NCBI GenBank assembly: GCA_003260075.1
Contig: QLIY01000048.1
Coordinates: 228,394-292,393 of the forward strand
Direction of reading: 5' to 3'
From: Phallusia mammillata
Taxonomy: Eukaryota; Chordata; Ascidiacea; Phlebobranchia; Ascidiidae
DNA length: 64,000 bases
Shown here: piece after piece, positions 50,328 to 62,734 of the stretch
Position numbering within the stretch: the first letter of the stretch is position 1
How the letters are laid out: every line of letters begins with the position of its first letter
Translations under genes and position numbers: made by a program
Notes under the pieces: model-generated
Told to the model about the DNA's origin: nothing
What the model saw: the letters and a program-made list of their open reading frames with translations, nothing else
Databases searched by the model: none

Positions 50328-53300
50328 TTAATATTAGCATTCAAAGGGTCAAAACTGGCATTTTACAGAACGTTCTCTGTTACAAAAAACGTCATTTTCG
50401 AAAATATCCGCTTGTAAACAGTTGGGCATACATATTCTTCGTTCTGTTAAGTTTCCTCAGTCATACAAAAGACAGAAACTTCGTTTTCACTAAATCCCTT
50501 CGTAAGCAACACAAAGCGCTATTCGCAACCTTAATACGCCGAACAATGGATAATTCGCTGTTGTGTAAAGTAGTAAGATTTGCTAGAACTACTGGCGGAC
50601 TTACATTGGTTGACTGGACGTAAGCTTGCTATGCTTTGTGGGTTGTTAAGTTGGAACAGTTGAAAAAAGTTGCTTGTGTAAAGATGTAAAAAATGCTGCG
50701 GCCAAGGATATACTGTGAGAAGTAATTTGAAAGTTCACAATGGCGTTCTTTGAAATGCATTATGACCAGATATACGGCTAAACTCATATGATTTGTGATG
50801 TTTAATTTACCCATCGACGATGTCGTAAGCCGCAAAAACAATTAAGTTGTAACCTGATAGCCGACAACATTCCACATGGAATTCTATACCAACAACCAAC
50901 ACTTCTTCTGACATTCAATGAGCTGTTTTGATTGAATTTCCAAACCAAAGTTATTTTAAGGCAAAGTTTACATTTTTACGCAGCTCGGAAAGTCCCCGAA
51001 AACATCAAGTTGCAAATGGAAATGCAGTTTTTGTACAAAAACGTCAAACCTAACATTTGCGGTGCTTAAAACCAAAACAGTCCCGAAATCACCAAAATAG
51101 TTTAGTTCTGCTTCAATAAATCGACTCTGTTTTGAAATGGTCAGGGATTTTCCGTCAAAAGTTTCTACTTTCGTCGAAGTTTTAAGGTCACTGCACCCCA
51201 AAGTACGTCGCTAACTTATGTATAAGGGAGAGATTTGTAATTTTAGTTAGAAAGGGATTTGCTGAAGATATTTTTAATTGCCATGCCCGTGTTTGAACAT
51301 ATTGTTTTAGCACAGCGGTTCCCAAACTGGGGTCCGCGGTCCTTTAGGGGTCCGTGAGGCAATTTTGAGGGGACCGCGAAGCGGTTGAAGTAATTTTATA
51401 ATGTTATTTGGCGTCAGTTTGTGCCACTAAATAAGTTTAAATCAAAGTAGAATTGAGAATCGACTGTCTCCATTGCTAAACAATGGCCTTTATTGAATGA
51501 CAACTATCAAAAATGCAATTGTTCGCGCACAATCGTAATGTTTTTTTTGTCCTGTTTGTGATGTCACATGCTGTCTTTGAATGATTGACTGCGCAATTTT
51601 GCATAACTAGCTAAAATCCTGCAATCAACTTTAGTTTTTATGAAATACCCATTTAGGCTTAAGGACCGCGAGCCCTCGAAATAATGGCAAAGGGACCGTT
51701 TTGAAAAAAATATGAAAAAAAGGAACTACTGTTTTAGCAGAATAAAAATCTTTATTGGCCTCTAGCGGACATAGGTAAGCAAATAGATTGACCACCAAAC
51801 GACAAAAAATGCACAAAAACTGCGTGTTCTTTTAGAATAAAATCCATTATTAGAATAAACGACTAGTCGTTTTTAACTAGACTACTTTGCAAACCAAAAA
51901 CTCGCATTTTAGTTTTTTTCACAAAAGTATTAACTTTGTTTGTTTGGTTTGCAGATTTGAACTAAGCAGTACAGAATCCGGCCTCATTGCAAGTTGCTAC
52001 GACATCGCCAGTTGCATTGCTGTCCTGTTTGTTTCCTACGTGGGGGGCAGGGGTCACAAGCCCCAGTGGTTGGGCTGGGGTGTATTCATCATGGGTATTG
52101 CAAGCATCATTTTCGCCCTTCCCCACTTCACAGCGCCGACTTACACTTTCTCTGATGAACAAAATACTTGTGGGAATTCTGCGACCGTTTCTTGTACAAT
52201 CTCCTCCTTGAAAAACTTCAGGTTCGTTTCTTGTCACCGTTTAATGTTTGGTTCTTTTTTTCTATTTGCTTGACTTTAGTGACTTGAATTTAGTTTAACA
52301 CATCAGATACCACAGGGGCGTTTTAGTTTTATACTGACAGTGTAATTTGGCATCGACTTTCTGGCTGTATAAAGTTAATGAACTGCCATATTTTCTGTTG
52401 GCATGCAAAAGAAACCAGTTTATTTGCAGTTAACCTTGCTTTTGTTTGATTTGGCATTGTTAAGGTCTACAACAATTAAGTTATATCTTACCCATGAGTA
52501 TAATAAACACATGTCCGAAATGCCCGTGAAGTAGTGATAAAAAAACATTGGGGGGGGGGTATCTTACCCATGAGTACAATAAACACATGTCCGAAATGCC
52601 CGTGAAGTAGTGATAAAAAAACATTGGATTAAGTTGGTTTTGCTAACAGTTGAAACAAATTTTCGTCGAATTTTCAGATTTGTTTTCTACTTCGCAATGC
52701 TTCTTGTCGGGGTAGGAGCGACTCCGCTTTACACACTTGGAATCACCTACATAGATGAAAACGTAAAACAAAAGATGTCAGCATTCTACAACGGTCAGTC
52801 TGGTTGTAATGATTTTTACACTAGTTTGTATGCTGAAAATTTTGATCGTTTTTTGCATTATTTACTTGTGTTCAAGTTCGGGAAACAGCAACACAATTGG
52901 TAAATAGATCGTGATTTTTCTCTCAAATAAAACATTGTTCTGAAGTCTTTCGCTAATGAAAACAATGCATTTTGTCCTAAACATAAACACAATTGATAGT
53001 TTTATGCATTATCGATAAGTTCCCAATGATTTCCTTTTATTGCGTATCGTGTATGCGAATATTGTAAAGAACAAACATGTTTCTTATTTCTTTACTGACA
53101 GGTGTTTTGGTTGCATGCTCCATAATCGGACCGGGGATTGGATTTCTGGTTGGAGCAGCATTTCTCAGAATTTATACGAATCCCGATGAGAAGTAAGAAT
53201 TAGAAGCTACTTTGTTGACAAATAACAGTAGAAGAACTGTGGCAAATAATAACTCAAAAAAAACAAAAAACGATTGATGTAAATTTTATTAGAATTTTGT

Positions 53301-56300
53301 GTACTATTTTTAACCAAAACAATTTTTTTCTTTTAAGGATCTTGTTCCATCATTCTGTAATTCAGTAATTTTGCTTATTGTGTAATAATAAGTAGTAAGA
53401 TTTGCATTTTATTGAATAAATTTACAAATACGGCTTACGTGTAACGTTAAACTCTGTTTTTTATTATTGTTTGCTAATTCCAAAAATAGCTACTGACATT
53501 TGTTTGAGATTCTATTTGGAATTGATTGTGCCAGACAAATATATTTTTAAAACATTGCCTTAATCGATATGTTAGGAAACTCAGCGGTTTACCATGCATT
53601 CATTTTAGTTTCATATCGATTGTATCACCCACCTACAGTAGGATATAAACAAACTCTCAATACAACATTTAAATGATTTCTATGTTCAGTGTGACGATCA
53701 ATGAATCCAATGAGCACTGGGTGGGAGCTTGGTGGATTGGAGCTCTCGTGGCTGGAGTCGTCACCCTATTCGTTGCTATCCCAATTCTTCTGCTTCCCAG
53801 ACAGATTCCCAACACCGAAAAACATCGGAAGAAAAGAGCAAATGAGATGGATGAAAGAGTTGTAGTGGTCGAGGAGTTCGGGAAAAGGTAAAAGTGTTGC
53901 CTGTATTTTATTTTTTGTATGTTTTTTTGTTTCCACAATTTGTTTTTTTACAGTCCCTTTTGTGTTTGTTCTTTTTCGGTTTGTACCATGTTTTCTTGTT
54001 TATCTTTTAGTGTGTTTGTCTGTTTTCGTATTGATGACTGTTTTTTTTGTTATTTGTTTGTTTTCTATTGTGTTATTTCGTTACCATTCGGGGGGGGGGG
54101 TGTTTTCTTGTTTATCTTTTAGTGTGTTTGTCTGTTTTCGTATTGATGCCTGTTTTTTTGTTATTTGTTTGTTTTCTATTGTGTTATTTCGTTACCATTC
54201 GTTAGACTTTCGCTTGTTTGTGGGATTGTTTGTTATTCTGTTCCCATCTCTGTCTGTAGCTTTTCCATTTTGTTTTTCCTCTTTATGTTTCTGTTATTTG
54301 TCTGTTTAACACATTTTCTGTTTTTTTGTGATACCAGATTTCGTGACTTTCCCCGTTGTCTTTGGATTCTCTTGAAAAATCCCACTTACCTCGCAATGGC
54401 GATTGGAGGCGGAGTTGATTCGATTATGATCAACGGTCTCGCCACCTTTGGTGCAAAGTACATGGAAACTATATTCGGCTTGGACCCTAGTGACTCCGGT
54501 ACCTACTTCGGTAAGCTTTATTCATTTTGCGCTGAGACAAAACAATATAGTGGCGTCGTTTTCGCTTAACTTTGGTTGAAATTGATAAAGAAAGGTTGCC
54601 GATTGGTTGTAAACGAGTTTGTGTCCTAATGATGTGTATTTTACTTCTTTCCTGGTGTTTAAATAATTTACGATGCGAGGTGTTAATTGAGCTTTCAAAA
54701 ATTCAAACCATCACATTTTCTAAATTTGGTTTTAAATATTTAAAGTTTCTGGTAATTGATGAGAGAAAATGAGCCCTTTTTGTATTTCACCAAATCTTTT
54801 TTATCACTCGAAATCAACTCTTTATATTCAAGGAATCCTTGCAATCCTCGGAGGAGCCGGAGGACAACTGGTGGGAGGAGGATTATTGAGTCGGTTCAAC
54901 GTCTCCGTAACCACCATGCTTCATATATGCTGGATTGCTCCACTGGTTTCAGCAGCTACAGCTTGTGCCTTTCTGATCTATTGTAATAACCCTGGTTAGT
55001 ACCACCTTGCTTTAGTTGTTGTTTTTGCCCCAGTCTGGGTTTGCAAACAATTTGTGAACGTAAGGTTTTAAGTCATAGTACGACAGGCTATTTTTAGGTG
55101 TAGTACGGAATCAAGTCGACCTCCCAAACATACTTATGCGGCATGGCATAGTAAAAACCTTTGAAAACGAAATTTGCATTTGTTATAATAAACAATATGC
55201 ACTAGATTTGTAAGCCGGACCGGGCTCTTCGGGTCGGGTTTGGACAGGGTTCGGGCTCTTTTTTTTAACAAACCGACATGATTCGCCCCTGATTTCACAT
55301 TCTGTGTCCGTAGTTAAAAAAAACTAAAAAAATAACTAGCTAGGTAGCTGGTTGCTGGACTTAATCTAGTGCCTAACAACCCTAAAACGTCTTGTTTAAG
55401 CCATTTCTTATTATTGTCCATTGTGTATGTCTTCTTCATTGTATTTTGTACAGCAGAACCTTTGCTCGGCTTTAATGTACGGGCTTATCAATCAAACTTT
55501 CGGGCCTTAACTAAATTTTCTCATGAACAGCTCGGGCCGGGCTTGGAGCTTGTACTTTCCGGTTAGGGCCGGATTCGGGCTAGAATTTCTTGTAACATTG
55601 AGTTTACGGCAATACACCTGTAAAGGCTGCACTATTTTATGTCTTACCGCATCATCGAAAATGCCATTTCACATCTAGCATTATTACAACTTTGGTACTT
55701 TATTATCTATTTTATACGAAAGTAAATTTTGTCGATTGTTTAAACTGTTTCATTTCTTTTTTTAGTTTTTGCGGGAGTCAACAGTCTATACAACTCATCT
55801 GTAAGTCAGATTATCAATCTCACAGACGTTTGTAATTCCAACTGCGGTTGCAGCAGTGACGTGTACAATCCCGTCTGTGGTTCGGATAAAGTAACCTACT
55901 ATTCATCTTGTTTTGCTGGATGCGCAGTTAGAGTGGTAAGTTTAGGTTATATTTATAATTAACAAAATGACCATCCCTCACACGCAACAAAACAAAGTGA
56001 TAAATGTTTTGAAACACAAAATAATATAATGAAAATAAACAAAGGCCTTGGGTAAAATAGTAATTAATGTTGTTGAATATATGTTCAATAAAATTTTGCT
56101 ATTTGTTGGTTTCCTAAGTAAAATACTCGAAACAAAACGCATAAAAATAACGCTAATGTACCTATACCGCCGTTAGTGGACAGCTACATAGGAATAAGGG
56201 GTGTACGAACAATTGTAAATGCAATTTGAGGTTAAACGTGCTTGATGTAACAACCGTTAAACATTTTTGGGCTTCACCCTACTAGTGCACCTTGAAATGC

Positions 56301-57998
56301 TTTTGTTAAATTTACGACTTTCCAAAGCGCCAAAATCAGTTTTACGATCCAAAGCTCTTTAAAACTTATTTTTATTAGTTATTGCTCGTTTTCAGGGTGA
56401 TTCTTTTTCCAATTGCTCTTGCGTCCCAGAAGCGGGAAATGCAACCTTAGGAGTCTGCACAGAGACTGGATGCGGGAGTGGAGGACTTTTCATCGTCTTC
56501 TGTGTCGTCATTTTCTTACTGTTGTTCTTCACTTTTTTCAATGAAGCTTCAACTCTGCAAGTCTCACTGCGTTGCGTCGCGTTTAACCAAAGAAGCTTCG
56601 GCATTGGTGTTCAGGTTTGTGAATATTGTTGCTTTTTTGGCATAAATATTTGTACTTTTTTGTTATATTTGTGAAATGTTTTTTCGTTTTTGGAAAAGAG
56701 TACTTTGAAACGCTTTTTTTCAACATTTGTTTTTCTTAGTTAACGTGATTTTTTTGTCTCAGTTTATCTCTGTCTCCCTATTCTCTTTCTTTAAACCTTT
56801 AATTTTTCAAATCTATTTTGTTTTCCCAAACTTAACTTAGTCTAAATCTTCTGATATTATGTAAAGTGCCCTGCCTCACGACAACAGTAATTATGTTTTA
56901 GTGGCTTTTCGTTCGTATCATTGGAACGATTCCTGGTCCTTTGGTGCTGGGTGCGATCTTTGACTCAACTTGCGACAATTGGAGCGAGGAATGTGGCGTG
57001 AGGGGGGCGTGTCTCTCCTATAGCAGCAAAAAACTTTCGCTGGGTTTCTTTCTCTTTGTCCTAGTGATAAAGGTAAAGTGATTGTGTTTAAGGTTTATTT
57101 GATCGACCATAACATGCAGGTCACAAGGCTTTAAACAGAATTAAAACAGTTTTTAAGCATAACCATGAGGCAAGATTGAAGCTAGAAAAATTTAGGCAGC
57201 GGTGGGATTCGAAACCACGAAAGAGCAGCTCTGGGGCCTCAAACACAACAGATTTCGTGTAAACTCGTTTGTTTGCTACACATTTTGACTTGCTAGTTTA
57301 AACAAAATATTATGCTAAAACGGAAAAGTGACAAAAGACAATCATAACAAACACACATAGCGATAAACATGTGTAAAATTAAATCCAGCATAGGGACTGG
57401 TACAATGACTTGAACGTATAAAAATATTCCAGGGTATAAAAGAGGGTTGAATAAAATGCAATGCATTCCTTTTTTGGGATTTTTAAGTTTGTGTAGATTG
57501 GATGCAGGCCTGCTACCGCTTTCTAAAAAAACTGTATGCTAAAGGATTTTTTTCTTATATGATTGATTTAGATATGACAGCTTCACAATTTTCTATGTTT
57601 TTAAATATTAATGTTTGATCCGTATTGTGCCGTCTAAGTATAGTTTGTAATTTCTAAAATACTAAAAAAATGTAATAATGTCCCTATCACTTTTGTGAGT
57701 TAAAAATTAACCCACGTGCATCACTTTGCAGCTTGTGAACTCTGGGATATTCTTGTTCGGCAAGTTAATGTACAGACCGAAAGCAGTGGAAGATGCGGAA
57801 TCTACCGGAAGCGCGTATGAAAAGGAAGCTGACGTAGCAAAAGAACACAACGATGACGTAATCACAAACGGACACACTACAGTCTCCAAGCAGCCTGGGC
57901 GCAACGGCAGTGCTCTGCCCGGGGAAATTCCCTCGCCTCGTGACGTCACAGAAAGTGGTTTCTTTGATAATTCTGCATTTACTGACAACGATTCTTGA
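47977..57998 (+). CDS. SLCO4A1: SLCO4-like organic anion transporting polypeptide
   Basis: Twelve-transmembrane OATP carrier for organic anions such as steroid conjugates and thyroid hormones. Exons: 47977-48095, 49994-50125, 51955-52221, 52678-52793, 53102-53192, 53690-53887, 54338-54510, 54833-54994, 55766-55935, 56396-56614, 56902-57072, 57732-57998, encoding 694 residues with all phases consistent. The OATP signature WVGAWW is at 252-257. [35 protein letters not shown] and [19 protein letters not shown] are closest to SLCO4A1/4C1. Exons 9-10 hold the Cys-rich Kazal-like extracellular loop ([19 protein letters not shown]). The C-terminal tail is cytosolic and acidic. The start is the first ATG of an exon ending in the Cys-rich N-terminal motif. 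An exon 2 fragment at about 49829-49864 belongs to a G-run duplicate. The exact SLCO4 subtype is not certain. Confidence 0.95.
48845..49440. repeat. CCCG/CGGG-rich dispersed repeat in SLCO4 intron 1
   Basis: Segments such as GGTTGCTGGACTT followed by TTAATGCCCAAC, with flanking GCCCGAA and CGGGTTC blocks, recur at 12283-12480 (SLC13 intron 7) and 55205-55600 (SLCO4 intron 8). It ends in an 85-base G run. It is probably a non-autonomous DNA element; its termini were not resolved. Confidence 0.5.
49349..49433 (+). other. 85-base G run in SLCO4 intron 1
   Basis: Ends the CCCG/CGGG-rich repeat. The sequence just after it (49434-49530) is repeated after a second short G run at 49532. Confidence 0.75.
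50276..50325 (+). other. 50-base G run in SLCO4 intron 2
   Basis: Plus-strand G run, preceded by a short TA microsatellite. Confidence 0.7.
51313..51731. mobile_element. hAT-like element, 419 bp, in SLCO4 intron 2
   Basis: Starts CAGCGGTTCCCAAACTGGGG and ends GGAACTACTG. The duplication TTTTAGCA is perfect (51305-51312 and 51732-51739). GGACCGCG subterminal blocks. No coding capacity. Confidence 0.85.
55205..55600. repeat. CCCG/CGGG-rich dispersed repeat in SLCO4 intron 8
   Basis: Same family as 48845-49440 and 12283-12480: GTAGCTGGTTGCTGGACTTA, TTCTGTGTCCG and outer CGGGC-rich blocks are shared. Confidence 0.5.
57195..57265 (-). other. tRNA-like 3' arm remnant in SLCO4 intron 11
   Basis: On the minus strand, GGTTTCGAATCCCACCGCTG resembles a T-arm and acceptor half, preceded by a variable-arm-like GCAGCTCTTTC. 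No matching 5' half, acceptor stem or anticodon arm is present. It is probably a tRNA fragment or SINE remnant; the same fragment is repeated at +3268. Confidence 0.3.
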
Positions 57999-58555
57999 TT
58001 TTTTACACTTTTTTGTCTAAAATTGAATTACATTAAATAGGTCGCAAGGTTGTGTTAAATGCAGACGGATATAATACAAAAACATCTGAAAACTATGTTT
58101 TTTCTTAGCTTTTACTGAGATCCAAGTTAACTACGTTTTTAGCAAAATAAATCGAAAAATCGATTAAGCGCAAATTCTAACAACAAAAAATGTCTGCAGA
58201 GGTTTCGATTTTTAAGGGTTTTTCTGATTCCTGAGTGTTTCGGAAGAAACCCGTTTGCGTTTCATTTTTATATTTGTAGAAATTTTTGTGATAATATTCC
58301 GTTACAACTTGAACTACCATCATTGCTACGTCACTGCAATTCCAAAAGAAGTTGTTTTCAACCTATTCTGTTCTGCCGTGTTTAAGACTATTTCCATTCA
58401 ATGTTGCCTTTGATTCGCCACTGTGAAATACACTTACAATCGACTTTTTGAGTTGCGCTGTGACGGGCGACTTGATTTAGTATAAGACTGGCCGACAAGT
58501 AAACCAATACAGGTTTAATAAACTCGCTGATCCCATCAGCTTCTTTAGTTCACAG

Positions 58556-59042
58556 CAGGGAGTCGAACCGCTTGTCATATGGGTTCAGGTTCGGTTCGGG
58601 TTCACTTGGTTCTGTTTTTAAGGGTTCGGGTTCGGTTCCGGTTTTAAAAAAAGTATATTTTCGGGTTCGGGTTTTGTTCCGGTTTAAGGAAATTGTCCGG
58701 TCCGAACCGTTTTGCGGTTTTTAAACCGGTTCAAATTTGTTTTTGTTTCAATTTAATTCTACCCATTATTACCTGGCCTCATCAAACTCCAAAAGAATTT
58801 TGCCAGTGCACTGTCATTTTTGACACGCCCTATAAGTGTTATTTAGTGTGTTCTTCAGTGCGCTGTAAAAAAATCACAAAATAACAAAAACAGACTGCAT
58901 TTTTTACTGGTTCGGTTATGGTTCGGGTCAGACGCCAACAAAATATGGGGTTCAACTCCGGTTCGGGTTCGGTTCGAGTTTAATGAAATTAACCGCTCAA
59001 ACCGGTTCGCGGGTTCGGGTTCAGTTCCGGTTCGACTCCCTG
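58556..59042. mobile_element. hAT-like element, 487 bp, GGTTCGGGTTCGG-rich, copy 1
   Basis: Ends CAGGGAGTCGAACCG and CGGTTCGACTCCCTG. The duplication GTTCACAG is perfect (58548-58555 and 59043-59050). The interior is full of GGTTCGGGTTCGG runs and their inverse. It sits at the 3' end of tandem unit 1. Confidence 0.88.
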
Positions 59043-59065
59043 GTTCACAGGTTACATTATGTCTC

Positions 59066-61266
59066 TCTGTAAGTCAGATTATCAATCTCACAGACGTTTG
59101 TAATTCCAACTGCGGTTGCAGCAGTGACGTGTACAATCCCGTCTGTGGTTCGGATAAAGTAACCTACTATTCATCTTGTTTTGCTGGATGCGCAGTTAGA
59201 GTGGTAAGTTTAGGTTATATTTATAATTAACAAAATGACCATCCCTCACACGCAACAAAACAAAGTGATAAATGTTTTGAAACACAAAATAATATAATGA
59301 AAATAAACAAAGGCCTTGGGTAAAATAGTAATTAATGTTGTTGAATATATGTTCAATAAAATTTTGCTCGTTGTTGGTTTCCTAAGTAAAATACTCGAAA
59401 CAAAACGCATAAAAATAACGCTAATGTACCTATACCGCCGTTAGTGGACAGCTACATAGGAATAAGGGGTGTACGAACAATTGTAAATGCAATTTGAGGT
59501 TAAACGTGCTTGATGTAACAACCGTTAAACATTTTTGGGCTTCACCCTACTAGTGCACCTTGAAATGCTTTTGTTAAATTTACGACTTTCCAAAGCGCCA
59601 AAATCAGTTTTACGATCCAAAGCTCTTTAAAACTTATTTTTATTAGTTATTGCTCGTTTTCAGGGTGATTCTTTTTCCAATTGCTCTTGCGTCCCAGAAG
59701 CGGGAAATGCAACCTTAGGAGTCTGCACAGAGACTGGATGCGGGAGTGGAGGACTTTTCATCGTCTTCTGTGTCGTCATTTTCTTACTGTTGTTCTTCAC
59801 TTTTTTCAATGAAGCTTCAACTCTGCAAGTCTCACTGCGTTGCGTCGCGTTTAACCAAAGAAGCTTCGGCATTGGTGTTCAGGTTTGTGAATATTGTTGC
59901 TTTTTTGGCATAAATATTTGTACTTTTTTGTTATATTTGTGAAATGTTTTTTCGTTTTTGGAAAAGAGTACTTTGAAACGCTTTTTTTCAACATTTGTTT
60001 TTCTTAGTTAACGTGATTTTTTTGTCTCAGTTTATCTCTGTCTCCCTATTCTCTTTCTTTAAACCTTTAATTTTTCAAATCTATTTTGTTTTCCCAAACT
60101 TAACTTAGTCTAAATCTTCTGATATTATGTAAAGTGCCCTGCCTCACGACAACAGTAATTATGTTTTAGTGGCTTTTCGTTCGTATCATTGGAACGATTC
60201 CTGGTCCTTTGGTGCTGGGTGCGATCTTTGACTCTGCTTGCGACAATTGGAGCGAGGAATGTGGCGTGAGGGGGGCGTGTCTCTCCTATAGCAGCAAAAA
60301 ACTTTCGCTGGGTTTCTTTCTCTTTGTCCTAGTGATAAAGGTAAAGTGATTGTGTTTAAGGTTTATTTGATCGACCATAACATGCAGGTCACAAGGCTTT
60401 AAACAGAATTAAAACAGTTTTTGAGCATAACCATGAGGCAAGATTGAAGCTAGAAAAATTTAGGCAGCGGTGGGATTCGAAACCACGAAAGAGCAGCTCT
60501 GGGGCCTCAAACACAACAGATTTCGTGTAAACTCGTTTGTTTGCTACACATTTTGACTTGCTAGTTTAAACAAAATATTATGCTAAAACGGAAAAGTGAC
60601 AAAAGACAATCATAACAAACACACATAGCGATAAACATGTGTAAAATTAAATCCAGCATAGGGACTGGTACAATGACTTGAACGTATAAAAATATTCCAG
60701 GGTATAAAAGAGGGTTGAATAAAATGCAATGCATTCCTTTTTTGGGATTTTTAAGTTTGTGTAGATTGGATGCAGGCCTGCTACCGCTTTCTAAAAAAAC
60801 TGTATGCTAAAGGATTTTTTTCTTATATGATTGATTTAGATATGACAGCTTCACAATTTTCTATGTTTTTAAATATTAATGTTTGATCCGTATTGTGCCG
60901 TCTAAGTATAGTTTGTAATTTCTAAAATACTAAAAAAATGTAATAATGTCCCTATCACTTTTGTGAGTTAAAAATTAACCCACGTGCATCACTTTGCAGC
61001 TTGTGAACTCTGGGATATTCTTGTTCGGCAAGTTAATGTACAGACCGAAAGCAGTGGAAGATGCGGAATCTACCGGAAGCGCGTATGAAAAGGAAGCTGA
61101 CGTAGCAAAAGAACACAACGATGACGTAATCACAAACGGACACACTACAGTCTCCAAGCAGCCTGGGCGCAACGGCAGTGCTCTGCCCGGGGAAATTCCC
61201 TCGCCTCGTGACGTCACAGAAAGTGGTTTCTTTGATAATTCTGCATTTACTGACAACGATTCTTGA
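59066..61266 (+). pseudogene. SLCO4 3'-terminal duplicate (partial exon 9 to exon 12)
   Basis: Copies of the SLCO4 exons at 59066-59203 (3' part of exon 9), 59664-59882, 60170-60340 and 61000-61266, all still open with intact splice sites. It lacks exons 1-8 and a promoter, so it cannot make a transporter alone; it could serve as alternative 3' exons by skipping the first set. In exon 11 the pair TCA-ACT of copy 1 is TCT-GCT here (Ser-Thr to Ser-Ala), so the copies are not identical. Confidence 0.85.
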
Positions 61267-61827
61267 TTTTTTACACTTTTTTGTCTAAAATTGAATTACA
61301 TTAAATAGGTCGCAAGGTTGTGTTAAATGCAGACGGATATAATATAAAAATATCTGAAAACTATGTTTTTTCTTAGCTTTTACTGAGATCCAAGTTAACT
61401 ACGTTTTTAGCAAAATAAATCGAAAAATCGATTAAGCGCAAATTCTAACAACAAAAAATGTCTGCAAAGGTTTCGATTTTTAAGGGTTTTTCTGATTCCT
61501 GAGTGTTTCGGAAGAAACCCGTTTGCGTTTCATTTTTATATTTGTAGAAATTTTTGTGATAATTTTCCGTTACAACTTGAACTACCATCATTGCTACGTC
61601 ACTGCAATTCCAAAAGAAAGAAGTTGTTTTCAACCTATTCTGTTCTGCCGTGTTTAAGACTATTTCCATTCAATGTTGCCTTTGATTCGCCACTGTGAAA
61701 TACACTTACAATCGACTTTTTGAGTTGCGCTGTGACGGGCGACTTGATTTAGTATAAGACTGGCCGACAAGTAAACCAATACAGGTTTAATAAACTCGCT
61801 GATCCCATCAGCTTCTTTAGTTCACAG

Positions 61828-62314
61828 CAGGGAGTCGAACCGCTTGTCATATGGGTTCAGGTTCGGTTCGGGTTCACTTGGTTCTGTTTTTAAGGGTTCG
61901 GGTTCGGTTCCGGTTTTAAAAAAAGTATATTTTCGGGTTCGGGTTTTGTTCCGGTTTAAGGAAATTGTCCGGTCCGAACCGTTTTGCGGTTTTTAAACCG
62001 GTTCAAATTTGTTTTTGTTTCAATTTAATTCTACCCATTATTACCTGGCCTCATCAAACTCCAAAAGAATTTTGCCAGTACACTGTCATTTTTGACACGC
62101 CCTATAAGTGTTATTTAGTGTGTTCTTCAGTGCGCTGTAAAAAAATCACAAAATAACAAAAACAGACTGCATTTTTTACTGGTTCGGTTATGGTTCGGGT
62201 CCGACGCCAACAAAATATGGGGTTCAACTCCGGTTCGGGTTCGGTTCGGGTTTAATGAAATTAACCGCTCAAACCGGTTCGCGGGTTCGGGTTCAGTTCC
62301 GGTTCGACTCCCTG
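61828..62314. mobile_element. hAT-like element, GGTTCGGGTTCGG-rich, copy 2
   Basis: Same element and same flanking duplication as 58556-59042, carried along in tandem unit 2. It was therefore already inserted before the 3.27-kb duplication. Confidence 0.88.
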
Positions 62315-62337
62315 GTTCACAGGTTACATTATGTCTC

Positions 62338-62734
62338 TTTTAAAAAGCGATCATTGCCCCACAATACGTCTGATTTCAAGTGGTACCTTTACAGGCAGTA
62401 ATATCAAGAAGAAATATCGTACTTAAAGATAGCTTATGGATAACAATTAAGCAATACGTTTCATTGACACTTGGACCACGACATATCCATCTCAAAATTA
62501 GATTTTGCAACCCATCTTTATAATCTGAAACATATTCATAGAGTAATCTAAATGCAAACATTTCTATGGGCATGGCTTGACCCTTACAGGATACGTCATT
62601 TCAGTTGGGCCAGACCCTTCACTAATTTCCTGCTCCAAGCATTGCATATCTCTAGCTAATGTAAGACTAGCACCAAAGTTGTTGCATCTGGATTAGTATT
62701 TTATTTTCATTTTAATTCTGTCAGTCGAATAAAA
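62338..62734. other. Interval between SLCO4 duplicate and peptide gene
   Basis: Contains the peptide gene's 3' UTR end (minus-strand AATAAA at 62700-62705). Nothing else is recognised. Confidence 0.5.

Larger units (their letters stand above)
55798..62337 (+). repeat. 3.27-kb tandem direct duplication of the SLCO4 3' end
   Basis: Unit 1 (55798-59065) is repeated as unit 2 (59066 to about 62337) at an offset of 3268-3272 bases with very few differences. The unit runs from the middle of exon 9 through exons 10-12, the 3' UTR and a 487-bp hAT element. The junction at 59066 has only a TCT microhomology and no G run or N, unlike the other duplications in the window. Confidence 0.93.

Noticed and set aside
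57195-57265. tRNA gene
   Set aside because: Only a T-arm-like half exists; no acceptor stem, D-arm or anticodon arm can be formed.
58556-59042. GGTTCGGG-rich tract as telomeric repeat or minisatellite
   Set aside because: It lies between clear inverted termini and a perfect 8-bp duplication, so it is the interior of a hAT-type element.
59066-61266. A second independent SLCO gene
   Set aside because: Only the last part of exon 9 and exons 10-12 are present, with no upstream exons or promoter, and it is almost identical to the first copy.
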